This document shows positions 9,523-21,561 of a stretch of DNA of 64,000 nucleotides, in pieces. Each line of letters begins with the position of its first letter. The stretch's first letter is position 1. A program made the translations under genes and the position numbers. The notes beneath the pieces are model-generated. The model was not told where the DNA came from. It did no database searches and saw nothing but the letters and a program-made list of their open reading frames with translations. This stretch comes from Echinometra lucunter (taxonomy: Eukaryota > Echinodermata > Echinoidea > Camarodonta > Echinometridae): positions 30,903,613 through 30,967,612 of the forward strand of contig CM057156.1 of assembly GCA_029962745.1 (NCBI GenBank), written 5' to 3'.

Positions 9523-12500
9523 CTGTAAACATTCAGAAAACAAGAAAATAAACAGAGGGATTGAAAACAAATAAAAGAAGTTAACAAAATCTAGATATAC
9601 AGAAATCATATTCTGTCATGAAAATTGAAACATCTTGATACATTATTTCACTACCTTCAGTCTTTTGCATTTATATTTATAGAAAAAAAATCTTTATTCA
9701 TTTCAATGGTTAATGAACTTGATTATATCTTGGTGCTGTTTTGTAATCAATTTTCTTGTACAAAATGTTGATGGAAATTATCTTTATGTCTGTCAACAAA
9801 GGGAAAAAAAGTATAAACTTCACATGGCTTCAATTTTCTTTTGTTGACATGAAATTTAATAAAAAAAAATATGTGGACAATGGCACTAACAAAATTTTGA
9901 GAAATTTTAATAATCACATTCCTGTCTGATTGGTTCATATAATGCTTTACTAGTGTGATGTATCTAACCTTATACATGTTGGTCAACCTACAGGAGCTGA
10001 AGTTAAATGATTTTTTTTGTTGTTGCATCTCTTTAAAAACAGATGATAAAACCTTCTTTATATAAACAAAGCATGCAAATTATGAACATATGATACGTCA
10101 TAATGAGAAAGATTGACCTTTTCTTTGATCCAGTTTCATGAGGTCCTCTGACAAAAGCCCAGTCGACATTGATTGTTTGACCTAAGATTTCGTCACCATT
10201 CAATGCATCCATGGCTTTCTGTGCTTCCTTGAATGTTTCAAACTCCACCAAGACATAACCCTGAAAAAGCAGTTCAAATTCATTACTCTCCAATCACCTT
10301 GAGCCAAGCCTTGAACCAACTGACTTATTATTACAACTAACAAATCAAATGCATAAGTTCAATGTAGAAATATTTTTTAATATCCTTTAACTTCTTATGC
10401 ACTACTTTAATAGGCAAAACAGCACTTTCTGTATTGCACTAGATTCATTCAAAAACTCTGTTTCAACTGTTTCTGATTTTTCATATTATTCGACAGGCAA
10501 CAGACTATTGCATTCTCTCTTTTTTTTTGGGGGGGGGGGGATACAGAAACAATATCTGAAGCATTTAATATTTTGACCACTAGGTATACAGATGCTCTCA
10601 GCAGATGACTAGGTATTATTCCTCAAACACTACTCTCTAATCATTTCTACTGTTGTATATGAATAAGATAAAAACACAAACACAACAAAACAAAACAAAA
10701 CAAAATCTAGGCAGGTTTCAGCCAGTGAAAATTCAATGAAAAAGACCATGTACACATTGCAAATAATTTGTAATGAATTAAAGTATGATACATAGCTTTG
10801 GATTTTATGATGGATATAGATATATATCTACAATTCTTGAACAATAGTCAGGCTTAGTCTGTCATTTGTGACTTGGAGCAACACTGCAGTTGAATGTAGG
10901 GGTAGTGGGGTGGGGTGGGGGTCGGGGGGGGGGGGGGTAGATAACTAACCTTGAGGTAGCCTGTTCTTCTGTCTAGGTTGACATGTGTGTTCTTGATCTC
11001 TCCATAATCAGCAAATTTATCTCTTACATCCTCTTCTGTAGCCTCCTCATGTACCCCAGTAACAAACAGAATCCAACCTTCCACAGCTGCCAGAAAACAA
11101 TACAACATCATGACAATAACATTAACAATAAGAACATGCAGCTGCTCTTTATAATGTTATCACTGACTACATCTGAGAGGACAATGGCAAATGTTGATTA
11201 TCAATTTCCTGCCAAATGAAATTTTTGGTGATCCATCATATTTTGCACCCTTGGTACATCTTCTTGCAGGAAATTATTTGTAAAGACAAGCATGTACATG
11301 TCTGTATACTATAATGTGGTCACACAGGTCTGCTCCCATGCCATGTAATATACTTGTATTACAACATCTAACACTATAATCAATCTAAATGACCTTTACA
11401 ATACAGCCTTCGTATAAGTTTTCTTGTCATTAAAACCACAAGATGATTTATTTCAGAAAACAGTATTGAGAAGTTTAATCTTTGACTTACATCTCTGAGG
11501 CCCTGTTTCACTGGTATCAATCTCTAGACCCTGAAACTCATCATCAGCTGTGCGGATTCCTCCTTCTGTCAATACAAATACAGTCAAAATGATAATGAGT
11601 AATTCATTGTTATGATTATTACAAACAAAACAAATAATCCAAATATTACAAAAAAGAAGTCTCAGTACACAAAACTTAAATTGGTATTGGATACTTGAAT
11701 CATCTTTTATCCACAGATTCATTCCATGATTTACAAACAACAAAGATTAACTTTAGAAAATAACTTATAACAGCAAAGATGTCTTGTATCAGAAAAGATA
11801 TATTATGAGGGGAAGCAAACCATAATTCATGATATTTAAATCTAAATCAATAAATGAAATGTGTGAAAATGTGAGAGTTGAATTGATATCTAACATATGA
11901 AGTGTGTTACTCACCACCTCCAAATCCTCTCCCTTTTCTCTTCTTGACGCTTTGTCTGAGTTTCTGTATGCTTTCTGCAAGATAAATAAAAAGAACCAGA
12001 GAATGGATGCTAAATAGACGCATGTCACTACCTGTAAGTTTAGTGATCAGATTCTGAAATAATGTATTCTTTTGCAATGAATTTGTGTACAGGTTGTAGA
12101 AAAGTCATGGTTTTGTAGTTTGTTTTTTATAGTGCTTATGCTTTTTTTGTGAAGCAGTTGTTCATAAGGTGTGAAAGAGGTAAATAAGCTGTACAATAAT
12201 GGTAGAATGAGTGTAGATTGGTAGTACTTTAGCTGTGAAAAGGTAGTGGTTTTGGCTCCAGCACAATAGTACACATACTTTCATTAAGTAGTCCACCATC
12301 ACCTGTCCTGAGCAGGTCTTTTTTTTAATCCAGAGTGAAAATGGAACAACAGACCATCCCATACACACTCATTGGGCCAAATGTGTGTGGGACTGTAGCG
12401 AACATTCACCATTGCATCACATCACATCACATCACATCGGGTGAAATAAAGGATTTCTCCTGTAGATTTTCCGGTCTTGACTCCAAGTTTGAAGGTTGAA

Positions 12501-15500
12501 TTTGAACTGTTTGAATTTGTAGAGCTTTACATGCGATGAGGAATGGAGGTTTTAAATCTTTCCCCCCAGCAGTGCTTGTCCAATAATTCCTTGAATTTTT
12601 CCACTGATTTAGCTTCCACAACATCGGTTGGCAGCCTGTTCCAGTCCGATGTTACCCTTTGACTGAAAAATTTATTTCTAAATTCTAATCGGGAGCCAGC
12701 GTAGGAATTAATTATTTTTTTTTTTAGGGGCTAATTTTTTTTTTACATTGGGGCTTCCACTGAATATCTTGGGGCTATTTTTCTTATTAAGGGGCTACTT
12801 TTTGTCGCACATCTGTAATTTTTTTAAATATCCGTTGGCATTCTGATCTTAGACTCACTATAATGCATAAAAGCACAGAACATTTATAACTGCAAACTGT
12901 ATTAGATTGTGGATTTGTACTATCATCAAACGTTCAAAGTAACTCAAAGTGATCACTGAATGATATGTTAGGACTTAGGATCACAGGCCCGGCCACACTA
13001 GAAATATCTGCAGTCCGCACATCTGGTACAGTCACAGCAGGGAGTCAGAAAGCCCTCATTGCAAGGCAATCTCTTGTGAAAAAACAACTAGTTTTCATAT
13101 TCTAGAATACACCTTCATTCCACAAAAGCTAAAAGAGACAGCTAAATATCACATTTTAAGTAAGCTCTAAACATATAAATACCTTTTCAGATACTTTTGG
13201 GGCAATATTACTTGTTGAATTTCCATCATCTCACAACCGACTCGAAAGACTATGTGTGGGACTGAACTCAGAAATTTAGCCATTTTTGTGATTTCAGACT
13301 CATTTTGAGCTGATAAATTTCTTGAACTAAATATACAGAGGCATCTGACACTATCTCTTGACTAAATATCATCACTGAAAAAACCGTCGGATGGCATATT
13401 GGTGGGATTCCAGCAGAGATGCCAAGTTTGTGAAGTGGCTGGGAGTGAGACCCTGTGAGGGTGTGGGAGGGGGGCATTCCCCCCTCCCACGGTAGGGAGA
13501 TTTTTTAATTTGGAATATGAAATTATGAGATTTGGTGCATACCTGTGAGGCAATTTTGTTAATGAAATTGCATTACAGGTATGCACCAGATTTCATACAC
13601 CAAATTAAAAAATCTCCCAACCGTGAGAGGGTGGGGGGCTGCCCCCATAACTTGATAATAACAATAACATAATTTTGCATTCATTGGATCAAGTACTCAG
13701 TAATGATTTTTCAAGTACTCAGTAGTGAAAATAAAAGAAAAAAGAGGAGAAAAAAAGAAGAAAAGGAGGAAGAAAAGGGAAGGAAGAAGAAAGAATAGTA
13801 TAAAAAAAGAGAGTTCTGGGTTGTGTAACACTATATCACCCCTCTTATTCAATTGAGAGAAAAAAATGATGTCACCTTTAGGTTGTCTTGTCCCCCCCCC
13901 CCCCCCCCCCTGTCTAGACATACACAATAATGTTCATCCAGATCATTGTCCCTCCCATATGCATACATGAATCTAGTTTGAAGCTTATCCATCAAATGGT
14001 TGTTGAGTTATCGCGAGAACGAACCATTTCTATGTACATAATGACCTCTATGACCTTTGACCTTGAGACCCCAAAATCTAATCAGATCACTGTCCCTTCC
14101 ATGTGCATACATGAGCCAAGTTTGAAGCCAATCTGTCAAATGGTTCTTAAGTTATCGTGAGAACGAACCATTTTTATGTGTATTATTACCTCCATGACCT
14201 TGACCTTTGACCTTGAGACTCCAAAATCTAATCAGATCATTGTCCCTCCCATATGCATACACGAGCCAAGTTTGAAGTTGATCCGTCAAAACGGTTCTTA
14301 AGTTATCGCGAGAACGAAAACGGGACGGACAGACGGACGGACGACCCGAAAACATAATGCCTCCGGCAACCACCTACGGTGGGCGGAGGCATAAAAATTG
14401 CCCTAAGCAAGATTTAATTTTCTTAAATTTGCTAGATTATCTGATTCATGGACTCTTCAACTCTTAGTATGCCACAAATTTGGGAATTCAGAGTATGAAA
14501 ATTGAATTTTAAATAATTATTTTCCTCTCACGTGTGATTTTCTACCTAGCTCACAAGCCCAAACGCCTGGGAATACACACACCAAATTCTAGATGCAGCT
14601 GCATGCATGACCGAGGCCGAGGGACTGCACGTTTATAGTAGCGATGTCGAAAGGCCAATGAAAGTGGCAGCCCAGTCTACGCTTAGCCCCTCAACGCGTT
14701 CTTGCAACATTCAATTTAGTATCAACGAAAAGAATCAATAATTAAAAATAATACATACTAGAACTGAAGATTAAAAATAACATGGAAACTCGCTCAAAAC
14801 ACAATTTGTCCTTTTCCTGATGTTTCCAGTTCAGATGTATCTGATTTCATCGGATTTGGCCTCAATGTTTTTTGGTGGTGTCAATGAACTGACGGGCAAA
14901 AGAGGAGAGGTCTATGATTGAGGGGGCGCTATACAAGGTGACCACTGAATTGCATGAGGCACTGGTAAATTGCCAACTCTAAAAATTGGGTGACTATCTT
15001 CAGCCAAAGAACTTTTGATAGAGAATCATTGATGAGTAGTTAGAAGATGAATTTAGACACGCTTCTTTGATGGTTTGATGAAAATAACTGCAAGAGTTTT
15101 CAAGAGCAGAGCAAAAATATAAAAAAATGACGTCATTATCTGCCTTGCTTTCGATCACGTGATCATATAACTAGTGCGCAGCCAGTCAGTACCTAGTCTC
15201 AAAAAGAGTCTCTTTATATCAAATCGTCAAACAAGCAAAAACAAAAAGAAAAAAGTTTTTTGAGTCTGATGGTGCATAGTTTTCTGGAAAAGGAGTGAAT
15301 TCCATTCTCCTCCTCCTCCTCCTCTTCTTCCTCTTCTTCTTTTACTTATTCATCTTCTTCATCACGATCATGCTCCCTTGCATCACATTTCTTAATTCTC
15401 CCAATCTTCCTGGTCATCACCATCATCATCATCCTCTTCCTCATCGTATTTCCTCTTCAGGCCACCTCCTCATCGAATCAACATCACCATCTTTATCACC

Positions 15501-18500
15501 ACCACCACCACCACCTTCATCATCATTATCATCATCTTCTTTAACATTATCCTCCCATAAGCCACAATAATTTTTTTCGTTCATTTGTTTTGTTTGTTTC
15601 TTTCTTTTAATCTATTATCAATACGACTTTCTAAATTCTAATTTTTTTATCATTGTAAATATTCAGTAAAATCATTGATTATGCAAATAACCATCATCTT
15701 CTCCTTGAGAAAATATTGCATTAATAATTATTGCTAAATTCTAAATCAATCATATATCACTTCAATACGAAACTCACGAAAGAGAGAGAAGGAAGAAAGA
15801 GAAACTAGCCACGAGCTATCGCTAGTGCAGTGACAGCGCATTGCATGTACATGTACTGCAGTAACATAACAGCAGTGCACATCGCACTAGAAATGTGTAC
15901 AAATGGCAATCTACACGGTACGTCGACGACGGCGAAAATCGCAAAAAACATTGTCATGGGCCTAAGGAAGTTCTGTAAGGGAAGAAATAAACATCAGCAG
16001 GTATGTAACATAATTCATTGTGTTAATTTTGTAATCTTTAATGTTTAAAACATTTTATTTAGGGAGAACGATACACTTTTAAATAAAAATGTAATATGTG
16101 ACCCGTCACGTCAAAATCAGACAGAAGTCGCATTTTTTCAAATGTCATATTTTGAATGATTATGATTCCCCATTTCTCAAGCTTTAATTTGATATATAGC
16201 TCAAGCTAAGGGGTAGAGTCTTTGTTGAGATAATTGCCGTTAAACCCCGAGAAGGCGGGGGCTCTGGAAAAGTATTTCTTCGAGAAAAACGCTTTTAAAG
16301 TTTGACTTCCGTTTTGTCTTCACGAGGCATTTTCCAACGGGTAATGTCAAATTCATTCTGGAAAAGGCCTTAGCAACCGTTTATGAAATGGAATAAAAAC
16401 TGGTTTTCCTGATTCTATAGTATTTCTACTCACTAAAAACATAAGTTTTGAATTGTTTCGGTCATGAATTATAATGTTTTTCATGGGAAAAAGAGAAGTT
16501 GTTTTACGGCTCCGAAAAGCTTCCCGCCGAGACTCGCAGCCATATTACTCTGCTATTGTGCGTTGCGGGCCTTTCAGGGCAGTCATGGCGTGGGGCCTTC
16601 TCTCTTCCAGAATCCGCGCTTTGTTTTCTCAACAAAGAGTGTAATTTGGATAAGCCAGGATAAAGCACCGTGATGCTTTGAAAAGAATCAATACTGAAAG
16701 ACATGATATACATAAAAGTTGTCTTGCGTGATTTTTTAAAAAATAAATACCTGTTTCCTCAGTCCTATTTTTTTCTTCTTAATTTGCCGTGATCAGTTAT
16801 CATGACCTGACAGTTCTTCCATTTTTCTCTTTATCTTCACGGTTTGACATCACGCATCAATACGATGATTATTATAAGACTCTTATCATTTTTTTCTTTC
16901 CTCATTTTGCACCTTCAAGTTCAAGATTAACTGATAATTCTATACATTTACCCGACTTTTGCAAGAGTATGCCTATAATTTTCCTTCGGTCAAGCTACAT
17001 TTTTTCTTCATCAAAACACAACCTTCTCAACACAGTGTTCTCCGTCATTTTTTTTTTTTTTTTGACAGAGATTTGTCTGTCTTGCCACCATGATTTCAGT
17101 CGACCTGTTATCATTTTGAAAGCGAATTGCAGATAAAAATTGACGGTTCCATTTTTCAACCGCCAGCGTCATTAGTGTTACCCCCACCAATCTCCTCCAC
17201 AATAACAATTTTTCACCGCACTTATCAAACGCCACATACACCCAAACACCTATGTCGCTTCATCTTCTTCTTTTCTTCTTCTGCTCCTTCTTCTCCTTCT
17301 TCTTCTCCTTCTTTTCTCCTTTTTCGACCTCCTCCTCCTCTTGCTCTCTCTCTCTCTCTTTAACTCTATCGTTCCTTCAAGCCAACAAGTGAGATAACGA
17401 GAACGAGTTCGAGTATTATTCGACGGAAATCTTCCTTATGAACGTTCATTTACCCCAGTTTGGTGAGAGTGTCCCCTTAATTCAACAAAATTATCGTTAC
17501 ATTTCTTTTCTCCACTTTTAAAAATGGCTAATAATCATTAACCATTAAAAAAGTGACATGTCTATACAAGTTTGTGTTCTCCTTCCTAATCATCTTCTTG
17601 TTGTCCCAGTTCCTTTTCTTACTTTCACCTCTCAACAAAAAAAAACAAAAACAAAAACAAAAATGCGATAGAACTCGCAACCGGTTCGTGAACTTACAAG
17701 CTTTTGTACATGATTGATTTTACCTTCTTTTTTGTGTTCTCTACTAAAGAAAATATCTCGTGTTCACTGAAAAAACCATCTTGTGGAGTTTTTAAATCGA
17801 TCTTTCTTTTGAATGTGCTTTCTGGGCCTTTTTTTTTTAAGCCACTGATGCGAAGTGAGAAGAGCATGATCATGGACAGAATAATGGTTATCTTCACTAT
17901 ACCCTTCTTAATTTTGATTTCAATAAAAATCAATCCACGGTCCACTACCTTTCTTTTAGCGTCACTATAGATCTATTATTCCTCATCATTCCCGGCCTGG
18001 CCCTATCGATCGCCACCCCCGCCCTTGCCATAGAATTTGCTGGCTGCCCGTTAAAGGCTTTGATCACAATACTGAAAGCTATACCTTTGTTCCGTCTTTC
18101 TAAAACCCGGAAGGGGAGGGGAGGGGTATAGGTCCTTCTGGTTATCCTTTCTTTGTCCTTAGGCTCTTTTTTAGCTTTTAAAAGTCATAAGCACTAAGCA
18201 CTGCTCAAGCCTTTTGAAAACTTCTTTCCTTCCTTTCTTATGTTGCAGTCACACCAACGAAACCGACTCAAGACCGATCAAAACTATTACGTTATTTTCA
18301 ATGACATGCCATTGGTCGGTTTGGAGTCAGTTTCGCTGGTGTGACTGCGACATTAGCGTTTCATCTTCCTCCCTGCCCGGCCCCATCTCGACCCACACTC
18401 ACACCCTTGCCCTTGGATTCCTTGTTCAATACTGTCATTTATTTATTTTACACTTTCACCGGGTTTTGCAAATGTTCAAGAGAGATATCCCTTTATTACC

Positions 18501-21500
18501 AAGCATGCCAGACACCGATGTCGTTCCAACAAGCTTCTTCTTTTCTTTGGTATATTCCGTTAACTCGCACTCCATCAAATCACAACCAAGACTCATTATT
18601 TTGGCTTTGATCTAATTAATGATGCACCAATTATCATGAACATGAATTTAAATACATCTCTGTCTCTCTGTTTCTTCTTTCTTTACATTCCCCCCTTTTT
18701 GTCTTTCTTTTTCTCTTTCTCTTTCATTACAATTTGGTATCAAGTTAAATTCTAAATTTGCATATTGGATTACATGTCTTAATCAAGGGTTGTCCATTTT
18801 CTCCACTCTTATTGATATGAGTCATTAACCTCTTTCCAGAAAAATACCTTTCTTTTCAATGACTGTTAAACATTTTTGCTAAAGTTAAAAACCGAAAGCG
18901 TCATTATTTAACGTACCACCGCCAACAATTCTTCTCCACAATAAACGTTTTCACCAAACTTGTGAGACGCCCAATACACCAAAACACATTCTTCTTCTTC
19001 TTCTTGACACCGTCTTCTCCTTTCTCCTTATTCTTCCTCTCCGCTTTTTTATCTGTAGTCCCATTTTCTTCTCTGCCCGATTTAAATAAGCTACACTCAG
19101 TACAGTGAGTATTTGGCAGTTTGGTGTTTTTAAAGGATTAGAAATAACACTAGCAAATTCCTTTAATTCAACATCAACAAAAATCACTTCTTTTTAACTT
19201 TGTAGCGTTTTAAATCAATCTTTTTTTCTTGAACGTGCTATCTGTTTTTTTAGACACTGATGCGAAGTGAAAAGAGCATGATCATGAACAGAATAATGGT
19301 TATTTTCACTATACCCATCTTCATTTCAATTTTCAATAAAATTTAATCCATAAAGTCAACCGCCTGTTGAAAACGCTTTTCCTTACTTTCTTTTAGAGGT
19401 CACTCTAGATCTATTATCCCCATCCCACCCCACCCTTACTATAGAATTCGCTGCCGTTTGTGGATGTATAAAGGCACGGCTTTGATCAGAATCGCTGAAA
19501 GCTATAGCTTTGTTCTCTCTTTCTAAAGCCCGGAAGGGGGAGAGGAGGGGTAGGTCCCGGGGTTAGGTCCTTTTGGTTGTCTTTCCGATGTCCTCGTGTT
19601 AATAGCTTTTATACATCATAAAACACTCTAGGCTTTTGAAAACTTCTTTCCTTCCTAAGTGTTTCACTCTTTTATCCACGCGTTTACTTATCTTCCTCCC
19701 GGCCAGGCCCCATCCCGACCCACAAACACCCTTGCCCATGGATTCCTTGTTCAATACTCTCATCCATTTTATTTTACACTTTCCGGGGAATTTGCAAATG
19801 TTCAAGAGAGCCCTTAACAACCATGCCAAAATCTAAATACCGAAGTAATTTTGACGAGCTTTTTTTCTTTCTTTCTTTTCTTTAGTCTATTCCGTTAACT
19901 TTCCCACCACCAAACCACAACCAAGACTTTGTCTTATTAGTTTGACTTCGGTCTAAAATCACGCAACAAAAATCATGGACATTATTTTACACAGACCGCC
20001 CCCTCCCCTCCTTTGGTAATTTCTCTTTCTTTTCCCCCTCTCTCTATCTCTTTCTATCTCCCCCTTTCTCTCTCTCTTGTTCTTTCACTTCAATCTGGTA
20101 TCACGTTAAAATTAAAATTTAAATGAAACGGATTACATGTCTTAATCAAGGTTTGTCCATTTTCTCAACTCTCAGAAACACGAGTTTAGAAGAAGGGTAT
20201 GACTTGTATGCGAGTTGTACTTCTTTCAGTTTAATCATTTACCCCTTTTCAGAAAAATAATTACTTTTATTTTTCATCACTGTTCAAAAATTCTATAAAA
20301 GTTTCCATTTTTAAAAAGTAACAACACACGACGAGACACATCTTTGTTATCTCCGTCAAAATAATAGTAATCCCAACCCGCTCAGGTTTTCCTTTTTTCT
20401 TTCCTAAATCGCGTTTTCGCCTCTGAAAAACCACACAACATTGCGTCATTCTTTGCTGAGATCATGTGACTATGAATGGCCAATTAGCGAAGGCGTGTGT
20501 CGCTAGGGGGCGGAGCATAGCGCGGAGCCAAATTTGATCTTTGGATCTCGCTCGCGTGTCCGAAAAAGATCTGACTGACCGAAAAAAACACTCGCAGAAA
20601 AATTGCTTTTTCCACCCTTTCCCTTTATTGTTTTCGCTAGATTATTTTACAGAGCATACTTGAAACATGGAAGATCCAGAAAATAAAGAAAACAAAATTT
20701 CGAAAATTTTGGAGTTTTTTACTATTTTGCCGATTTTCTCGACTTCTCTTCGCGCGACTTCTGTCTGATTTTGTTGTGACGAGTCACATATGCATCTAGT
20801 TGTCGTAGACCAAGCCGTGTAGATACTATGACAACATTCGTCTTGCGGGAAATTTGATTTTTAATACTTGCGCAATATTACGATGATCGGGCTGAACCTG
20901 GCCAAGTTTGAACATAAGTTAAATGAGCTCCCAAGGACGAATCGAGTAAAGGATTAGCCAAATTTTACATGGAAATTTCTCCAATTCTAGGATACTTTGG
21001 ACACTGGAAGTTGGTAAGTTTGTCTAATTTATAATTCTCTCTTGGTTTATTTCTGTAATCAAGTATATAATGGCTAAATATAAGAAATCAGAAATTCAAT
21101 TCGACATCCTTCAATTTTGTGTCCTTATTATAGCCCAGCGGCGATTGGTGCAGTATCGACAAGACAAGACAAGAAAGCTATTGAAGCTTTTCCCCCTCAA
21201 TGACTACTATGGAGTACAAGCTTATCTCAGACTCAGATAAGCTTGTACATGTATAAGTGGGCCCTATGACAGTATGTATGAGTGTTGTGCTGCATGCATG
21301 CAATGTGCATGGCATGGCAAGGCGCTCACACGTAAAGAGACACACACAAAAGCGAGTAGATGGGACTAATAATCTCGACTCTCGCTGTGATCTACCCAAA
21401 GAATTTTCTGAAAAAAAGCCTTCAAGATTTGAATGAATAATTCTAATACGAGTAAAATACGTTCATGAACGTCTTAGTATTTATGACTTACGATCAGATT

Positions 21501-21561
21501 CCTCATCCACCTGGAATTCTTCATCCCCTTCGGCTTCATGAATGTCCAAAACGTCCGCCAT
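9504..21561 (-). CDS. RBM8A: RNA-binding protein 8A / Y14 (exon junction complex), six coding exons
   Basis: Joined exons, all on the minus strand, are 21561-21492, 11974-11915, 11565-11491, 11086-10950, 10260-10118 and 9522-9504. They total 504 nt, encoding 167 residues plus a TAA stop, and phases agree at every junction. The N-terminus [16 protein letters not shown] and the basic segment [10 protein letters not shown] (about 34-43) are Y14 hallmarks. One RRM follows at about 73-150: RNP2-like ILFVTG (74-79), helix 1 [23 protein letters not shown] (105-114) and RNP1-like KGYVLVEF (114-121). Y14 binds Mago through its RRM sheet as a core of the exon junction complex deposited on spliced mRNA, acting in mRNA export, localisation and nonsense-mediated decay (family knowledge). 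The start is the first in-frame ATG, in context ACAATGG, and the N-terminus aligns with the family. The tail is short (KKRSGRRR) compared with the longer Arg/Ser tail of vertebrate Y14, which is about 174 residues. The terminal exon is the least certain part. Confidence 0.95.
10118..10260 (-). CDS. RBM8A: RBM8A coding exon 5 (second half of RRM)
   Basis: The exon has 143 nt after a TTTTTCAG acceptor. It encodes [20 protein letters not shown] and on to [18 protein letters not shown] (residues 115-161) plus two bases of codon 162. The donor GTCAAT is weak. Reading through it would replace the basic tail with an unrelated hydrophobic extension, so retention of this intron would give a variant C-terminus. 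Confidence 0.95.
10261..10949 (-). other. RBM8A intron 4 with C-rich / G-quadruplex-capable tract next to the donor
   Basis: This is a 689-bp GT-AG intron. The + strand at 10899-10937 reads as several G4 blocks separated by T or TA, followed by a G14 run, so the pre-mRNA is C-rich immediately after the 5' splice site. A second G-run lies near 10529-10540. The rest is AT-rich without recognised elements. Confidence 0.8.
10950..11086 (-). CDS. RBM8A: RBM8A coding exon 4 (first half of RRM)
   Basis: The exon has 137 nt, a CTGGCAG acceptor and a GTTAGT donor. It encodes [20 protein letters not shown] and on to [10 protein letters not shown] (residues 69-114), nearly identical to other animal Y14 proteins. 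The donor splits the RNP1 motif exactly between K114 and G115. A long C-run on the sense strand begins about 12 nt inside the following intron. Confidence 0.97.
11491..11565 (-). CDS. RBM8A: RBM8A coding exon 3
   Basis: Seventy-five nucleotides lie between a TTGACAG acceptor and a GTAAGT donor. They encode residues 44-68, ending TSETGPQR, the linker just before the RRM; human Y14 has a comparable GPQRSVEGW junction. This exon is the least conserved part of the protein, as is usual for this linker. Confidence 0.93.
11915..11974 (-). CDS. RBM8A: RBM8A coding exon 2
   Basis: Sixty nucleotides lie between a TTGCAG acceptor and a GTGAGT donor. They encode [20 protein letters not shown] (residues 24-43), matching the conserved basic, nuclear-localisation-type stretch of Y14. 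Entry and exit phases are both 1. Confidence 0.95.
12414..12697 (-). mobile_element. 5'-truncated LINE, 3' end with (TGATG)n-type tail
   Basis: The minus strand carries the last 54 codons of a non-LTR retrotransposon ORF2 (12691-12527, stop TAA). After about 90 nt of 3' UTR there is a pentanucleotide tail GATGTGATGTGATG at about 12418-12440. Truncation at about 12697 is typical of incomplete reverse transcription. Confidence 0.75.
12527..12691 (-). pseudogene. LINE ORF2 C-terminal fragment
   Basis: Translation includes [20 protein letters not shown] and then [17 protein letters not shown]. This is the conserved 'FxxRVxxxWNxLPxxVVxAxSVxxFKxxLD' tail found after the reverse transcriptase domain in CR1/Jockey-like LINEs. 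The frame is intact to its stop, but the catalytic domain is absent, so the copy is dead. Confidence 0.82.
13471..13645. mobile_element. foldback element
   Basis: Two arms pair with interruptions: GGGAGATTTTTTAATTTGG near 13495-13513 against CCAAATTAAAAAATCTCCC near 13600-13618, GGTGCATACCTGT against ACAGGTATGCACC, and outer GGGGCA/TGCCCC blocks. The loop is about 20 bp. No gene. Confidence 0.75.
13892..13910 (+). repeat. C19 homopolymer
   Basis: An uninterrupted run of 19 C, immediately beside the broken end of the truncated HINE copy. Confidence 0.9.
13936..14392 (-). mobile_element. HINE / pearl-like element, truncated second copy
   Basis: Reading the minus strand from 14392, it has the same 5' hairpin (TGCCTCCGCCCACCGTAGGT...), the CCGT microsatellite and about three monomers as the element at 1880-2618. 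It then breaks off inside a monomer. The 3' palindrome and CTAG end are missing. Confidence 0.85.
15298..15560 (+). repeat. pyrimidine-rich (TCC/TTC)n and (CAT/CAC)n microsatellite
   Basis: TCC and TTC triplets (15303-15345) pass into CAT/CAC triplets (15412-15540). The Leu- and His-rich translation across it is low-complexity and rejected as coding. Confidence 0.85.
17250..17362 (+). repeat. (TTC)n/(CT)n pyrimidine microsatellite
   Basis: Runs of CTT, TCC and CT. A weaker counterpart sits near 18988-19030 in the second block. Confidence 0.85.
18241..18352. mobile_element. PIF/Harbinger-type MITE (112 bp) with TTA target duplication
   Basis: The ends TGTTGCAGTCACACCAACGA and, inward from the right, TGTCGCAGTCACACCAGCGA match at 18 of 20, and pairing continues as GAAACCGACT/GAAACTGACT. 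TTA lies on both sides (18238-18240 and 18353-18355), the 3-bp duplication typical of Harbinger elements. It sits inside block 1 of the 4.7-kb element and is absent from the equivalent place in block 2. Confidence 0.8.
21492..21561 (-). CDS. RBM8A: RBM8A coding exon 1
   Basis: Seventy nucleotides encode residues 1-23 plus one base of codon 24. The translation opens [20 protein letters not shown], the acidic Y14 leader. The donor is GTAAGT, a near-consensus site. The 5' UTR continues to higher coordinates; its extent and the transcription start cannot be fixed from the sequence, and I see no clear TATA box. Confidence 0.93.

Larger units (their letters stand above)
17150..20250 (+). repeat. 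diverged tandem duplication of a ~1.4-1.7-kb block
   Basis: Matching landmarks recur in the same order. GCGTCATTA with CTCCACAATAA is near 17166 and 18898. GAAGAGCATGATCATG is near 17857 and 19269. GAAAGCTATA with CCCGGAAGGGG is near 18075 and 19497. GGATTCCTTGTTCAATACT is near 18415 and 19740. GGATTACATGTCTTAATCAAG is near 18769 and 20129. The offset falls from about 1.7 to 1.35 kb across the block, reflecting indels in the pyrimidine tracts. Confidence 0.8.
16097..20788. mobile_element. 4.7-kb TA-flanked TIR element in RBM8A intron 1
   Basis: The left terminus (16097-16131) and right terminus (20754-20788, read inward) are 35 bp long with three mismatches. They start TGTGACCCGTCAC and TGTGACTCGTCAC and end AATCAGACAGAAGTCGC. 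TA borders both ends (16095-16096 and 20789-20790). The interior holds two diverged copies of a ~1.4-1.7-kb block and a nested Harbinger MITE. I find no transposase frame, so it is non-autonomous or decayed. It shares the TGTGAC start and TA flanks with the element at 6844-8211. Confidence 0.75.
11975..21491 (-). other. RBM8A intron 1 (9.5 kb, transposon-filled)
   Basis: The intron runs from the GTAAGT donor of exon 1 to the TTGCAG acceptor of exon 2. It is far longer than the other four introns (349-689 bp). It contains a LINE 3' fragment (12414-12697), a foldback (13471-13645), a truncated HINE (13936-14392), pyrimidine-rich microsatellite (15298-15560) and a 4.7-kb TA-flanked element (16097-20788). 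Between these I see AT-rich unannotated sequence. Confidence 0.85.
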
